From NCBI GenBank assembly GCA_937924505.1, contig CALDSR010000010.1, positions 1-64,000 on the forward strand: a stretch of DNA of 64,000 nucleotides. The letters run 5' to 3'. Below the pieces are notes generated by a model that saw only the letters and a program-made list of their open reading frames with translations, had not been told where the DNA came from and did not search any database. This document shows, piece after piece, positions 46,020 to 54,605 of the stretch (its first letter is position 1; the number at the start of each line of letters is the position of its first letter). Made by a program: the position numbers and the translations under genes. The stretch is from an uncultured Granulosicoccus sp. (lineage in GTDB: Bacteria > Pseudomonadota > Gammaproteobacteria > Granulosicoccales > Granulosicoccaceae).

Positions 46020-46259
46020 TTACTCAGCCTGGCCCTGTCCCGGGGCCAATCTGATATTCAACAAATGATCGGCAAATTCGATCTGATCACCTGCGATGAT
46101 CTTGCGGCGCCTGCGGGTCTCGACCTCGCCGTTGACTAATACCTCCCCGGCGTCGATAACTTGCTTGGCAGCGCCGCCACTGTCAACCAATCCTTCGAAT
46201 TTCAGGATACGAAAAAGCTCAGCGGGTTCGCGTCTGATCTGAACGTCTCTAGGTATCAT
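46020..46259 (-). CDS. S4 RNA-binding domain protein, YbcJ-like
   Basis: 79 aa, a single S4 domain: ELFRILKFEGLVDSGGAAKQVI, then AGEVLVNGEVETRRRRKIIAGDQIEF. It resembles E. coli YbcJ. It binds RNA, perhaps rRNA. The ATG at 46259 follows the TGA of the TPP relic directly, so its translation may depend on coupling to that fragment. Confidence 0.88.
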   Translation of the reverse strand: MIPRDVQIRREPAELFRILKFEGLVDSGGAAKQVIDAGEVLVNGEVETRRRRKIIAGDQIEFADHLLNIRLAPGQGQAE

Positions 46260-46523
46260 TCAGAACTCGAATTGCTCGTTGACTGTGACATCGATCAGTT
46301 TGGCCTCATTGTGCCCGGTCGCTCTCTCTATCATTGCTGGTAACTCACGAGCGTTGACTGCACGCTCAGCCTTGAGCCTGTAAGCTTGGGCGATCGCGCA
46401 AAAATCAGGAGCAGCGAGATCAACGCCCTCGGGTCTACTCCTGTGTCTTTCACGAATTTCACCATAGCACTCATTATTACGGAGTTGATTTATATTTTTT
46501 CCATGGCAGCTGTTTCTCAGCAT
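46260..46523 (-). pseudogene. C-terminal remnant of a thiamine-pyrophosphate enzyme
   Basis: An 87-codon frame whose residues from about 18 read NNECYGEIRERHR, then PEGVDLAAPDFCAIAQAYRL and KLIDVTVNEQFEF. This is the end of a TPP-dependent enzyme such as acetolactate synthase (NNGGYGEI, PDFxxLAxAYG, LIDV). Over 450 N-terminal residues are missing. Its ATG overlaps the stop of the flavoprotein upstream, so it is still translated perhaps, and it leads straight into the S4 gene. A deletion that joined two operons explains it best. Confidence 0.7.
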
Positions 46524-48970
46524 TTGATCTTATCCATGGCGGGGTCAAAAGGCGGGGTCAACTGTAGGTTGCAATCGACAAACCGGTCGGCCACCTTCAA
46601 TTGATAACGCCCCTTGAGAATGAAATCCGTGTCGACACCTTCCGTTGAGCGAACATAACCCATGCCGATTGATAAACCCAGATGATGACCGAAACCTGCG
46701 CTAGCTAACCAGCCCACCGTTTGTCCATCTCGAAAAATGGTCTCGCGACCCAGCAACACGCATGATGGATCGTTCACGGTGAGACAAACAAGTTGTTTTT
46801 TCACACCCTGTTCCAGTTGGCGAACGATGGCATCGCGACCTTTGAAAACGGTGTCTGTTCGTGGGTATTTTACGGCCCAGGCAAGCCCTGCCTCAACCGG
46901 CGTATGATCAGGACCAATATCGCTTCCCCAGGCTCTGTACGCCTTTTCCAGTCGGCACGACTCGATCATCCGATAGCCGGCGTTGATCAATCCGTGTTCG
47001 CATCCAGCCTCCATAAGTGCCGAGTACAAGGTCACGGCAAATTCGATCGGTACGTGTAATTCGAACCCGAGCTCTCCGACATAGGTGATGCGCAACGCCA
47101 ACGTGGGGCATGCAGCAACCTCAATTTTTCGGCAACTGGCAAAGGGGAAACTCTTGTGACTGATATTATCGCGGCTCAATTTGGAAAGAATCAATCGCGA
47201 AGATGGTCCCATCAACGATAACACGGCGTAAGCCGATGTCACATCGACTAGTTGTGCGTTCGAGCCGATGGGTATATTGCGTCTGATCCAATCGAAATCG
47301 TGTGTCGCAAAACCGGTTCCTGTAACAATATAGAATTCATCGTCTGCCAAACGTGCAATAGTGACATCGGCTTGAATCCCACCGTGATCGTCCAGCAGTT
47401 GCGAATACACCAGGGATCCAACCGGCTTGTCGACATCGTTAGCCGCCAGCCATTCAAGCGACGCCAACGCATCGGGCCCCTTAAGGATGAATTTCGCAAA
47501 GGAAGATTGGTCAATCAGGACAGCATCATGGCGAGCCGCATGATGTTCCCGCGCAACCGCATCAAACCATCCGGGTTTCGCAAAGCTATAGACGTCAATG
47601 GGCGATTCGCCTTTACTCGTTTCTGCAAACCAGTTTGGTCTTTCCCATCCGAGCTTTTCGCCAAAACAAGCGCCCTGGCTTTTCAGTAGTTCGTACAATG
47701 GCGAGCGCCGCGACGGGCGCGCGCTACTGAATTCTTCATGTGGCCAGGCTATTGTGTAATGTTTCGCATAGGCTTCGAGCGTTCGGGCTCTCACCCAGTC
47801 CACACTTTGATGTGATGATCCAAACCGGCGTATATCAACGGGCCAAAGATCATAAGGGGGTTCACCTTGGTGTACCCATTCAGCCAGCGCCATTCCTGCA
47901 CCACCACCTGCCGCAATACCAAATGCATTAAAGCCTGCACCGACGTAGAAATTATCAAGCTCCGGCGCTTCGCCAATAATGAAATTGCCGTCTGGTGTGA
48001 AACTCTCAGGTCCATTGATGAGTTGTTTGATACCGACATCATTCAAGGCTGGCACACGTTCAAGTGCCTGATGCATCAGGGGTTCGAAATGCTGATAATT
48101 TTCATCGAGCAGGGAAAAATGAAAATTTTCAGGTATACCGTTGAGTGCCCAAGGAATGGGATTTGGCTCATACCCTCCCATCACAAGTCCCCCCACCTCT
48201 TCCTTGAAATAGGTCAGTCGATCAGGGTCACGCAAGGTGGGTAAGGTATCCGAGACACCTTGAACTGTTTCAGTAAGTAGATACTGATGTTGAATCGAAA
48301 CCAAAGGCACATTTACGCCGAAGCGTGCTGCAAATTCGCGTGTCCATTGCCCCATACAACACACAAGCTTCTCGCAATAAAGGGTGCCCGCCGTGGTGAC
48401 GACCCCGCGTATCTTGCCTTGGTTAAACACCAGATCAAGGACTTCGATGTCCTCCTTGATAATTGCCCCCTTCATGCGCGCACCCTTCGCCAGGGCTTGC
48501 GTGATATCAGCGGGATTCGCTTGACCGTCAGTCGGCAGAAAAGCGGCACCGTACAAATCATCGATCGTCATCAGTGGCCAAAGATCTTGCGCCTCTTTCG
48601 GTGTCAGCAGCTGCATGTCCAGACCGAAGGCATGTGCTGTGCTCGCCTGACGTTTTACCTCAGTCCATCGATCAGCGTTACAGGCCAGACGCAGACCACC
48701 GTTCATCTTCCAACCGCTACCAAGACCAGTTTCCGCCTCGATGCGTTGATACAGATCTACTGAATAACCGAGTAATTCGGTAATGTTCGCATTGGTCCGC
48801 AGTTGCCCAACGAGGCCCGCGGCATGAAACGTTGTGCCACAGGTCAATTTGTGACGCTCCAGCAAAACGACCTCACAACCAAGATGGGCGAGATGATAGG
48901 CGGTAGAACATCCAACAATACCACCACCGATGATGACTACCTTGGCCGATTCGGGAAGTGATGAAGTCAT
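46517..48970 (-). CDS. FAD-GcvT fusion dehydrogenase (dimethylglycine/sarcosine dehydrogenase-like)
   Basis: 817 aa from the ATG at 48970. FAD domain: VVIIGGGIVGCSTAYHLAHLG at the start, the likely flavin-linked His in TTFHAAGLVGQLRTN, and AGFNAFGIAAGGGAGMALAEWV near 370. The C-terminal GcvT/aminomethyltransferase half starts near 430 (SPLYELLKSQGACFGEKLGWERP) and ends with GYVRS and FVDCNLQLTPPFDP. Such enzymes demethylate dimethylglycine or sarcosine and pass the methyl to tetrahydrofolate. It is third in the operon after a class III PLP enzyme and a kinase. The substrate may be a related N-methyl compound. Confidence 0.88.
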   Translation of the reverse strand: MTSSLPESAKVVIIGGGIVGCSTAYHLAHLGCEVVLLERHKLTCGTTFHAAGLVGQLRTNANITELLGYSVDLYQRIEAETGLGSGWKMNGGLRLACNADRWTEVKRQASTAHAFGLDMQLLTPKEAQDLWPLMTIDDLYGAAFLPTDGQANPADITQALAKGARMKGAIIKEDIEVLDLVFNQGKIRGVVTTAGTLYCEKLVCCMGQWTREFAARFGVNVPLVSIQHQYLLTETVQGVSDTLPTLRDPDRLTYFKEEVGGLVMGGYEPNPIPWALNGIPENFHFSLLDENYQHFEPLMHQALERVPALNDVGIKQLINGPESFTPDGNFIIGEAPELDNFYVGAGFNAFGIAAGGGAGMALAEWVHQGEPPYDLWPVDIRRFGSSHQSVDWVRARTLEAYAKHYTIAWPHEEFSSARPSRRSPLYELLKSQGACFGEKLGWERPNWFAETSKGESPIDVYSFAKPGWFDAVAREHHAARHDAVLIDQSSFAKFILKGPDALASLEWLAANDVDKPVGSLVYSQLLDDHGGIQADVTIARLADDEFYIVTGTGFATHDFDWIRRNIPIGSNAQLVDVTSAYAVLSLMGPSSRLILSKLSRDNISHKSFPFASCRKIEVAACPTLALRITYVGELGFELHVPIEFAVTLYSALMEAGCEHGLINAGYRMIESCRLEKAYRAWGSDIGPDHTPVEAGLAWAVKYPRTDTVFKGRDAIVRQLEQGVKKQLVCLTVNDPSCVLLGRETIFRDGQTVGWLASAGFGHHLGLSIGMGYVRSTEGVDTDFILKGRYQLKVADRFVDCNLQLTPPFDPAMDKIKC

Positions 48971-48998
48971 GGTTGATGGATGTGTTGGTGGAGAAACC

Positions 48999-49877
48999 TT
49001 AACGCTGAATTTGCCGAATAGCTTGATTGAAGCGTTCAAGGTTCATCCGAGAGTACTCGGAATAGTCGAACTCGATTTTTGAGTGAACTTCTGAAACCAT
49101 GCTCCACAGAGTCTCGCGCAACAAAGATGCACACTTCATTGCTCCGTATTGCTGCCAGCGCCGCTCCGATGGCGCATCAGCAAAATACAATTCAAGCAGT
49201 TTCTTCTCCTCGGTTTCAGGCAGTTCGTTGTTGGAAGCCAATCCACCCAAATCAAACAACGGTGTATTGTAACCGGCATATTCCCAATCGATCAGCCAGA
49301 GTTTTTTTCCATCATCAATGAAATTCGCCGCAAGCAGATCATTGTGAGCGTAGACAATATCAAAAGGACCAGCCAGCGATTCAAGCCGTGACGCGGCCTC
49401 TAGCCACTCGCTTAAGTGAGCACGATAGGGGCTGTTGGCGGCACGAAGTGTATTTGCGTAATCCCTTATCACATGAAACACCCAGAACACCAACGAGGCA
49501 CCACGCAAATGGCTCGATACATTCTGGTGGCAGTCCTTGATCACGCTGACCATGCGCTCAAGTGTATCGGGCTGATTCGCGTCATCCGCTGTTAGCGTGC
49601 GCCCCTCGATAAAGTCAATGACCAATACTCCCTCAGCGGCGTAATGCACTGCGGGTGCAATTCCAGCTGCATGCGCTGCGCGGCTGGCAGCCAGTTCGTT
49701 AAAACGCAAAATCTGATGTTCTGGTATATCGTGCCCAATTCGCACCACATATTTGCTGTGTTTATCGGTCACGATAAAGTTCTGGTTGGTCATACCACCA
49801 TCAAGTGTGTCCACCTTGGGCGTGCCTCTCCAGCAAGGGAGCTCAGCAATGCTGTCAATGGCATTATCAATGACCAT
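48999..49877 (-). CDS. Choline/ethanolamine/hydroxylysine kinase-like phosphotransferase
   Basis: 292 aa APH-fold kinase. It starts with GGMTNQNFIV (nucleotide loop), then VVRIGHDIPEH, the Brenner motif AHNDLLAANFI near residue 178 and LWLIDWEYAGYNTPLFDLGGL near 193 (metal Asp). The Brenner motif and DWEYAG are typical of choline/ethanolamine kinases. Its ATG overlaps the stop of the class III PLP enzyme (TAATG). Kinase plus class III PLP enzyme recalls phospho-lyase pathways, where an amino alcohol is phosphorylated and then cleaved. Confidence 0.84.
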   Translation of the reverse strand: MVIDNAIDSIAELPCWRGTPKVDTLDGGMTNQNFIVTDKHSKYVVRIGHDIPEHQILRFNELAASRAAHAAGIAPAVHYAAEGVLVIDFIEGRTLTADDANQPDTLERMVSVIKDCHQNVSSHLRGASLVFWVFHVIRDYANTLRAANSPYRAHLSEWLEAASRLESLAGPFDIVYAHNDLLAANFIDDGKKLWLIDWEYAGYNTPLFDLGGLASNNELPETEEKKLLELYFADAPSERRWQQYGAMKCASLLRETLWSMVSEVHSKIEFDYSEYSRMNLERFNQAIRQIQR

Positions 49878-51205
49878 TACAAGTTTCCCATAACCGTTTC
49901 AAGTGCTCCGCTCAATTTCGAGACCAATTCATTGATTTGAATATCCTCGATAATATAGGGGGGTGCCAGCAGCACGTGATCGCCGTTCTTGCCATCCCGG
50001 GTGCCAGACATTGGGTAGCAAATTAGTCCTGCATCAAATGCGGCTTTCTTGAATTTCCCAGCAACGCCAGCGGCTGACGAAAATGGTGCTTTCGTGTCGC
50101 GATCCGCAACGAATTCGATACCACGGAACAATCCGCGACCACGAATATCACCCACATGAGCATGATCAGCAAATTCAGCATGCAGTGCTGACGCCAGTTT
50201 GTCCCCCATCACTTGTACACGAGGTACCAAGTTGCGATTGACCATGGCGTTTACCACAGCGTTAGCTGCTGCAGCCGCAACAGGGTGTCCCAGATAGGTA
50301 TGCCCATGCTGAAAGAACCCGCTACCTGTTTCAATGGTTTTATAAATATCATCTGTACATAGCATGGCGCCTATCGGCTGGTAACCGGCACCCAAGCCTT
50401 TCGCAATGCAAAGAATATCCGGGGCTATGTCATCGGCCTCACAAGCAAACAAATGACCGGTTCGCCCCATACCGCACATGACTTCATCGAGAATCAGCAA
50501 CACACCGTACTGATCACATATTTCTCGTATGCGTTTGAAATAAGTTGCGACAGCCGGCACAGCTCCTGCCGTGGCGCCAACGACTGGCTCTGCGATAAAC
50601 GCCATGACACTGTCTGCGCCAAGGCGCAGAATCTCGTCTTCGAGATCCTGTGCCACGCGCTGACCATAGGCTTCACTTGATTCAGACTCGTGTCGATCAA
50701 CGTATTCGTAACAAGGAGCGATATGCGACACATCGATCAACAGTGGCGAAAACGGTTGTCGCCGCCATTCGTTGCCACCAGCGGCCAGCGCACCCAAGGT
50801 GTTGCCGTGATAACTCTGACGTCGAGCAATCAGGTGTCTGCGCTGTGGCTTCCCCTGCTCGACGAAAAACTGCCGGGCCAGCTTGATCGCCGCTTCGATT
50901 GCTTCAGAGCCGCCGGAGACCAGGTAGACGCGATCAAGCTTACCCGGAGCATGACTGATAAGTAGATCGGCCAAAGCCTCGGCGGGCTCTGACGTAAAAA
51001 AACCGGTATGGGCGAACGCGAGTTTCCCAAGCTGATCCTGAGCGGCTGCGATAATCTCGGGATCGCCGTGTCCAAGACAGGAAACTGCGGCGCCACCAGA
51101 ACCATCAAGGTAGCGCTTGCCGTCGGCATCAATCAAATAACAGCCATCACCGGCGACTGCCATTGGCGGCACGGCGTTCATGTTGCGCGGAAAAGCGTGT
51201 GACAT
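49877..51205 (-). CDS. Class III PLP enzyme, aminotransferase or phospho-lyase
   Basis: 442 aa fold-type I enzyme. N-terminal YLDGSGGAAVSCLGHGDPEI, cofactor-loop VSGGSEAIEAAIKLAR, the Asp in LLILDEVMCGMGRTG and the Schiff-base Lys in CIAKGLGAGYQPIGA near 270, all typical of the class III group. It is the first gene of an operon with a kinase and an FAD-GcvT enzyme. Aminotransferase is the default call, but phospho-lyase is suggested by the kinase. It is divergent from the quinoprotein gene, sharing about 116 bases of promoter DNA. Confidence 0.86.
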   Translation of the reverse strand: MSHAFPRNMNAVPPMAVAGDGCYLIDADGKRYLDGSGGAAVSCLGHGDPEIIAAAQDQLGKLAFAHTGFFTSEPAEALADLLISHAPGKLDRVYLVSGGSEAIEAAIKLARQFFVEQGKPQRRHLIARRQSYHGNTLGALAAGGNEWRRQPFSPLLIDVSHIAPCYEYVDRHESESSEAYGQRVAQDLEDEILRLGADSVMAFIAEPVVGATAGAVPAVATYFKRIREICDQYGVLLILDEVMCGMGRTGHLFACEADDIAPDILCIAKGLGAGYQPIGAMLCTDDIYKTIETGSGFFQHGHTYLGHPVAAAAANAVVNAMVNRNLVPRVQVMGDKLASALHAEFADHAHVGDIRGRGLFRGIEFVADRDTKAPFSSAAGVAGKFKKAAFDAGLICYPMSGTRDGKNGDHVLLAPPYIIEDIQINELVSKLSGALETVMGNL

Positions 51206-51321
51206 TGCGACAAGCTCCGTAACTGACAGGCGGTAGGCGGCGCATCTTCCCCGGCCCCAAGGAAGTATGCCAAAGTCAGCGTATCATTAAGCGATTCTCG
51301 ACGAGACAAAGATCCAAAAAC

Positions 51322-52617
51322 ATGAGCCAACTATTTGCCCGATTGGTCGCGATGGTAGGCGCTGCCATGATACTGATGCGGCGCTGGAGCACTGACACCG
51401 ACAAACCTGCAATCGGCGGTGCGCCGCATATTCCCGATGCCAAAGCGCAGTCGATACCGACACTCAAAATGCCAACGGCACGTGGTTGGCATGATGGGCA
51501 CACGCCGACCGCTGCAGAGGGCCTTGTGGTGAACGCGTTCGCGAAGGATCTGAAACACCCTCGCTGGATACATGTATTGCCCAATGATGATGTACTTGTT
51601 GCCGAAGCATTACCCGCTCCATGGGCGATTAAAAGCGCATTCGATTACGCCATGATCAGTACCATGCGTCGTGCAGCCGCAATCGGAAAATCGGCTAACC
51701 GAATCATGCTGTTTCGCGACCCTGACAAGGATGGCGTCGCCGAAGAAAGCCATCTCTATCTGGACAAACAGAATCAGCCGTTTGGCATGGCAATGGTCGA
51801 TGACATCTTTTACGTCGGCAATACGGACTGCCTGCTCGCCTTTGACTACGTTGAGGGAGCCACCCACATAACCGGCGAAGGGCGCAAGTTGTGCGATTTC
51901 AAACCAGGTGGACACTGGACTCGCAGCCTGCTGGCCAGCACTGATGGAAAAAAACTCTATGCCGGCGTTGGCTCGAATACCAATATTGCGGATAATGGCA
52001 TGGAGGAGGAGGAAGAACGTGCTGCCATCCACGAGATTGATCTCGAGACCGGGTCCTCGCGCATCTTTGCCAGTGGCTTGCGTAATCCTGTCGGCGTCGC
52101 CTGGGAGCCCGTGACAGGAAACCTGTGGACTGTTGTCAATGAGAGAGACGGCCTTGGTGATGAAGTGCCTCCCGATTATCTGACTTCAGTGATCGACGGC
52201 GGTTTTTATGGCTGGCCGTATTGCTATTGGGGACAAACCATCGATGACCGCGTTCCACAGGATCCCGACATGGTCAAAAAAGCCATTGATCCGGACTACG
52301 CACTTGGCGGTCATACGGCGTCATTGGGATTGTGCTGGATGCCGGCCGGCACCTTGGCAGGCTTTGACAGCGATGGCATGGTAATTGGTCAACACGGCTC
52401 GTGGAACCGGAGTAATCTTAGCGGTTATCGAGTGATATTCGTACCCTTCGAAAACGGTCAACCGAGCGGCCCACCTCGAGACATACTGTGGGACTTCCTG
52501 TCCCCCGACGAGAAAGTTTCTTATGGACGTCCCGTTGGCGTCACCATCGGTCCGAATAATTCCTTGCTCGTTGCGGATGATGTCGGTAACGTCATATGGC
52601 GAGTATGCAGTGCGTGA
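51322..52617 (+). CDS. PQQ-dependent sugar dehydrogenase / sorbosone dehydrogenase-like
   Basis: 431 aa beta-propeller. Typical stretches are LKHPRWIHVLPNDDVLVAEA, ASGLRNPVGVAWEP near 250, VVNERDGLGDEVPPDYLTSV, GQHGSWNRS near 357 and GRPVGVTIGPNNSLLVADD at the end. An N-terminal hydrophobic segment (FARLVAMVGAAMILM) suggests export or anchoring. Similar proteins oxidise sugars at the outer face of the inner membrane, passing electrons to the chain. The actual substrate is unknown. Confidence 0.82.
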   Translation: MSQLFARLVAMVGAAMILMRRWSTDTDKPAIGGAPHIPDAKAQSIPTLKMPTARGWHDGHTPTAAEGLVVNAFAKDLKHPRWIHVLPNDDVLVAEALPAPWAIKSAFDYAMISTMRRAAAIGKSANRIMLFRDPDKDGVAEESHLYLDKQNQPFGMAMVDDIFYVGNTDCLLAFDYVEGATHITGEGRKLCDFKPGGHWTRSLLASTDGKKLYAGVGSNTNIADNGMEEEEERAAIHEIDLETGSSRIFASGLRNPVGVAWEPVTGNLWTVVNERDGLGDEVPPDYLTSVIDGGFYGWPYCYWGQTIDDRVPQDPDMVKKAIDPDYALGGHTASLGLCWMPAGTLAGFDSDGMVIGQHGSWNRSNLSGYRVIFVPFENGQPSGPPRDILWDFLSPDEKVSYGRPVGVTIGPNNSLLVADDVGNVIWRVCSA

Positions 52618-52653
52618 CAATCGACAACGTTGTGCACATCGCTGTTATTGAAT

Positions 52654-52679
52654 TCAACGAGTACTATCAACGAGTACTA
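52654..52679 (+). repeat. 13-bp tandem duplication before the HMG-CoA-lyase-like gene
   Basis: TCAACGAGTACTA occurs twice in direct succession at 52654-52666 and 52667-52679, 14 bases before the start codon. No coding frame is affected. Confidence 0.85.
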
Positions 52680-52693
52680 ATAGAGCGTTCAAC

Positions 52694-53614
52694 ATGTTGG
52701 ATACGGTAGAAATTATCGAAGTATCGCCCCGCGATGGCATTCAGAATGAAAAGAAGCTGCTGTCCCTTGAGAGCAAACTTGAATTGATTGACAGAGCCGT
52801 CAAAGCGGGCGCATCAAGAATTGAAGTAACCAGCTTTGTAAATCCGAAGAAAGTTCCTCAGATGGCGCAAGCGGATGAAATCTGCGCGGCGCTTCCACGC
52901 GACACAGACTGTCAATACATCGGGCTTGCATTAAATCGACGCGGATTCGAGCGTGCTTGCAATGCGGGTCTTGATGAAGTCAATTTCGTCACTGTTGCTT
53001 CAGATACCTTCTGTCATAAAAATCAGGGCATGGATACCGATACTGGTTTGACGTTATTCAATGCGCTCTCACGGGAGGCAGCCAAGCCGATACGTGTGGG
53101 AGTATCCATTGCCACGGCCTTTGGTTGCCCTTTCGAGGGTGAGATATCGGTTGATCGATTACTGCATGTCGTCCATCAATGCATGCAGGCAAACCCGTTC
53201 GAAATTGGACTCGCCGACACCATCGGAGTAGCAACACCAAAAGATGTACATGAACGAATTAAAGCTATTCGCAAGTATTATCCGGACATTCCTTTACGTT
53301 TACATTTTCACAATACGCGCAATACAGGCCTTGCCAATGCCTGGGCCGGTATTGAGGCTGGAGTCACTGCGTTCGATTCAAGCTTTGGTGGCGTCGGCGG
53401 CTGTCCATTTGCGCCTGCAGCTACCGGTAATATTCCAACTGAAGATCTTGTCTACATGTTCGAACGCGCAGGTATCAACACCGGCATGAATATCGAGTCA
53501 TCCATCGAGGCGGCGAAGTACCTGGAGGAAGCTTTGGGCAAGACAGTGCCCGGCATGGTCATGAAAGCGGGTATCTTTCCCGACAATGTTGTCGCGACTG
53601 TTCCCGTCTCATGA
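52694..53614 (+). CDS. Hydroxymethylglutaryl-CoA lyase-like enzyme
   Basis: 306 aa HMGL-like TIM barrel. Start VEIIEVSPRDGIQNEK (metal Asp), IEVTSFVNPKKVPQMA, then IGLADTIGVATPKDV, LRLHFHNTRNTGLANAW (metal His pair) and the active-site loop GGCPFAPAATGN with its Cys. Length and motifs match HMG-CoA lyase, which gives acetoacetate and acetyl-CoA in leucine breakdown. No other leucine pathway gene is near, so a related acyl-CoA lyase is possible. Confidence 0.87.
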   Translation: MLDTVEIIEVSPRDGIQNEKKLLSLESKLELIDRAVKAGASRIEVTSFVNPKKVPQMAQADEICAALPRDTDCQYIGLALNRRGFERACNAGLDEVNFVTVASDTFCHKNQGMDTDTGLTLFNALSREAAKPIRVGVSIATAFGCPFEGEISVDRLLHVVHQCMQANPFEIGLADTIGVATPKDVHERIKAIRKYYPDIPLRLHFHNTRNTGLANAWAGIEAGVTAFDSSFGGVGGCPFAPAATGNIPTEDLVYMFERAGINTGMNIESSIEAAKYLEEALGKTVPGMVMKAGIFPDNVVATVPVS

Positions 53615-53687
53615 CTCGCCGACCTCACTGCATCATCAACCTTGCTCGCAACTGGTACCTCCTACCTTGCTGGCAAAACGTCGACTA

Positions 53688-54389
53688 TCAACCTTCTCGG
53701 TCAGGAATGTTCAATCCACGCTCACTCGCTGGACGCGCCATACATCGATCCCACCATGCCATAACCGATGGAAATTCGGAAAAGCCCAAGGCTTCATCGG
53801 CCTTATAGAACACCTTGGCGGCGCGTATCCAAGGCCATGTCGCAATGTCTGCGAGGGTGTACTCGTCGCCGACCAGGTAGTCAGACTGACTCAGCTGCTG
53901 TTCGAGAACCGCTAACAGGCGCTTTCCCTCTTGCTGATAACGCTCCCGAGGGCGTGGATCCGGGATATCTTTACCGGCGAACACGCTGAAGTAACCGAAT
54001 TGGCCGAACATCGGTCCAACACCACCCATTTGAAACATCAGCCACTGAATAGCCTTGGCGCGGCCAATGGGATCGGCTGGCAATAGCTGCCCTGATTTTT
54101 CAGCAAGATAAATCAATATCGCACCGGATTCCCATAAGGTCATCGTCTGCCCGTCAGGTCCATTCGGATCCACGATGGCGGGTATCTTGTTGTTGGGGTT
54201 CAGTGACAGGAATTCAGGTGTTGTCGTTTCATTCAATTTTACCGTGTGTGCTTCATAGGCCAGCCCTATTTCCTCCAGCGCAATAGAAACCTTGACGCCA
54301 TTTGGCGTCGGGAACGAATAAAGCTGCAATATCTCGGGATTTTTTGCAGGCCATCGATCATTGATTTTGTAAGTTGTAAGCGCACTCAT
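53688..54389 (-). CDS. Glutathione S-transferase, YghU/YfcG-like
   Basis: 233 aa. N-terminal thioredoxin fold: LYSFPTPNGVKVSIALEEIGL, PNNKIPAIVDPNG and WESGAILIYLAEKSG (glutathione site). The C-terminal helical domain has YLVGDEYTLADIATWPWI. The pattern PNGVKVSIALEE is typical of the Nu-class (YghU/YfcG), which has disulfide-bond reductase activity. Monocistronic, and it starts at an ATG. Confidence 0.9.
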   Translation of the reverse strand: MSALTTYKINDRWPAKNPEILQLYSFPTPNGVKVSIALEEIGLAYEAHTVKLNETTTPEFLSLNPNNKIPAIVDPNGPDGQTMTLWESGAILIYLAEKSGQLLPADPIGRAKAIQWLMFQMGGVGPMFGQFGYFSVFAGKDIPDPRPRERYQQEGKRLLAVLEQQLSQSDYLVGDEYTLADIATWPWIRAAKVFYKADEALGFSEFPSVMAWWDRCMARPASERGLNIPDREG

Positions 54390-54605
54390 AGCGATGATGA
54401 AAATCCTTTAGTGAAAGGTGCTATAACACGGGAGGCTGTGTGCCCCAAGCCCATTCACAGACAGGCTCTCGGGGACAATTTAACATACATGATAGCGAGC
54501 TGATACATGGCTGAATTCCTGAACATGCCACACCTGATATCACCCCGGAACACAGTGAAGCGCCATGATGATTATAAATGCTCAACTTCTCAGTAGGCCA
54601 ACATT

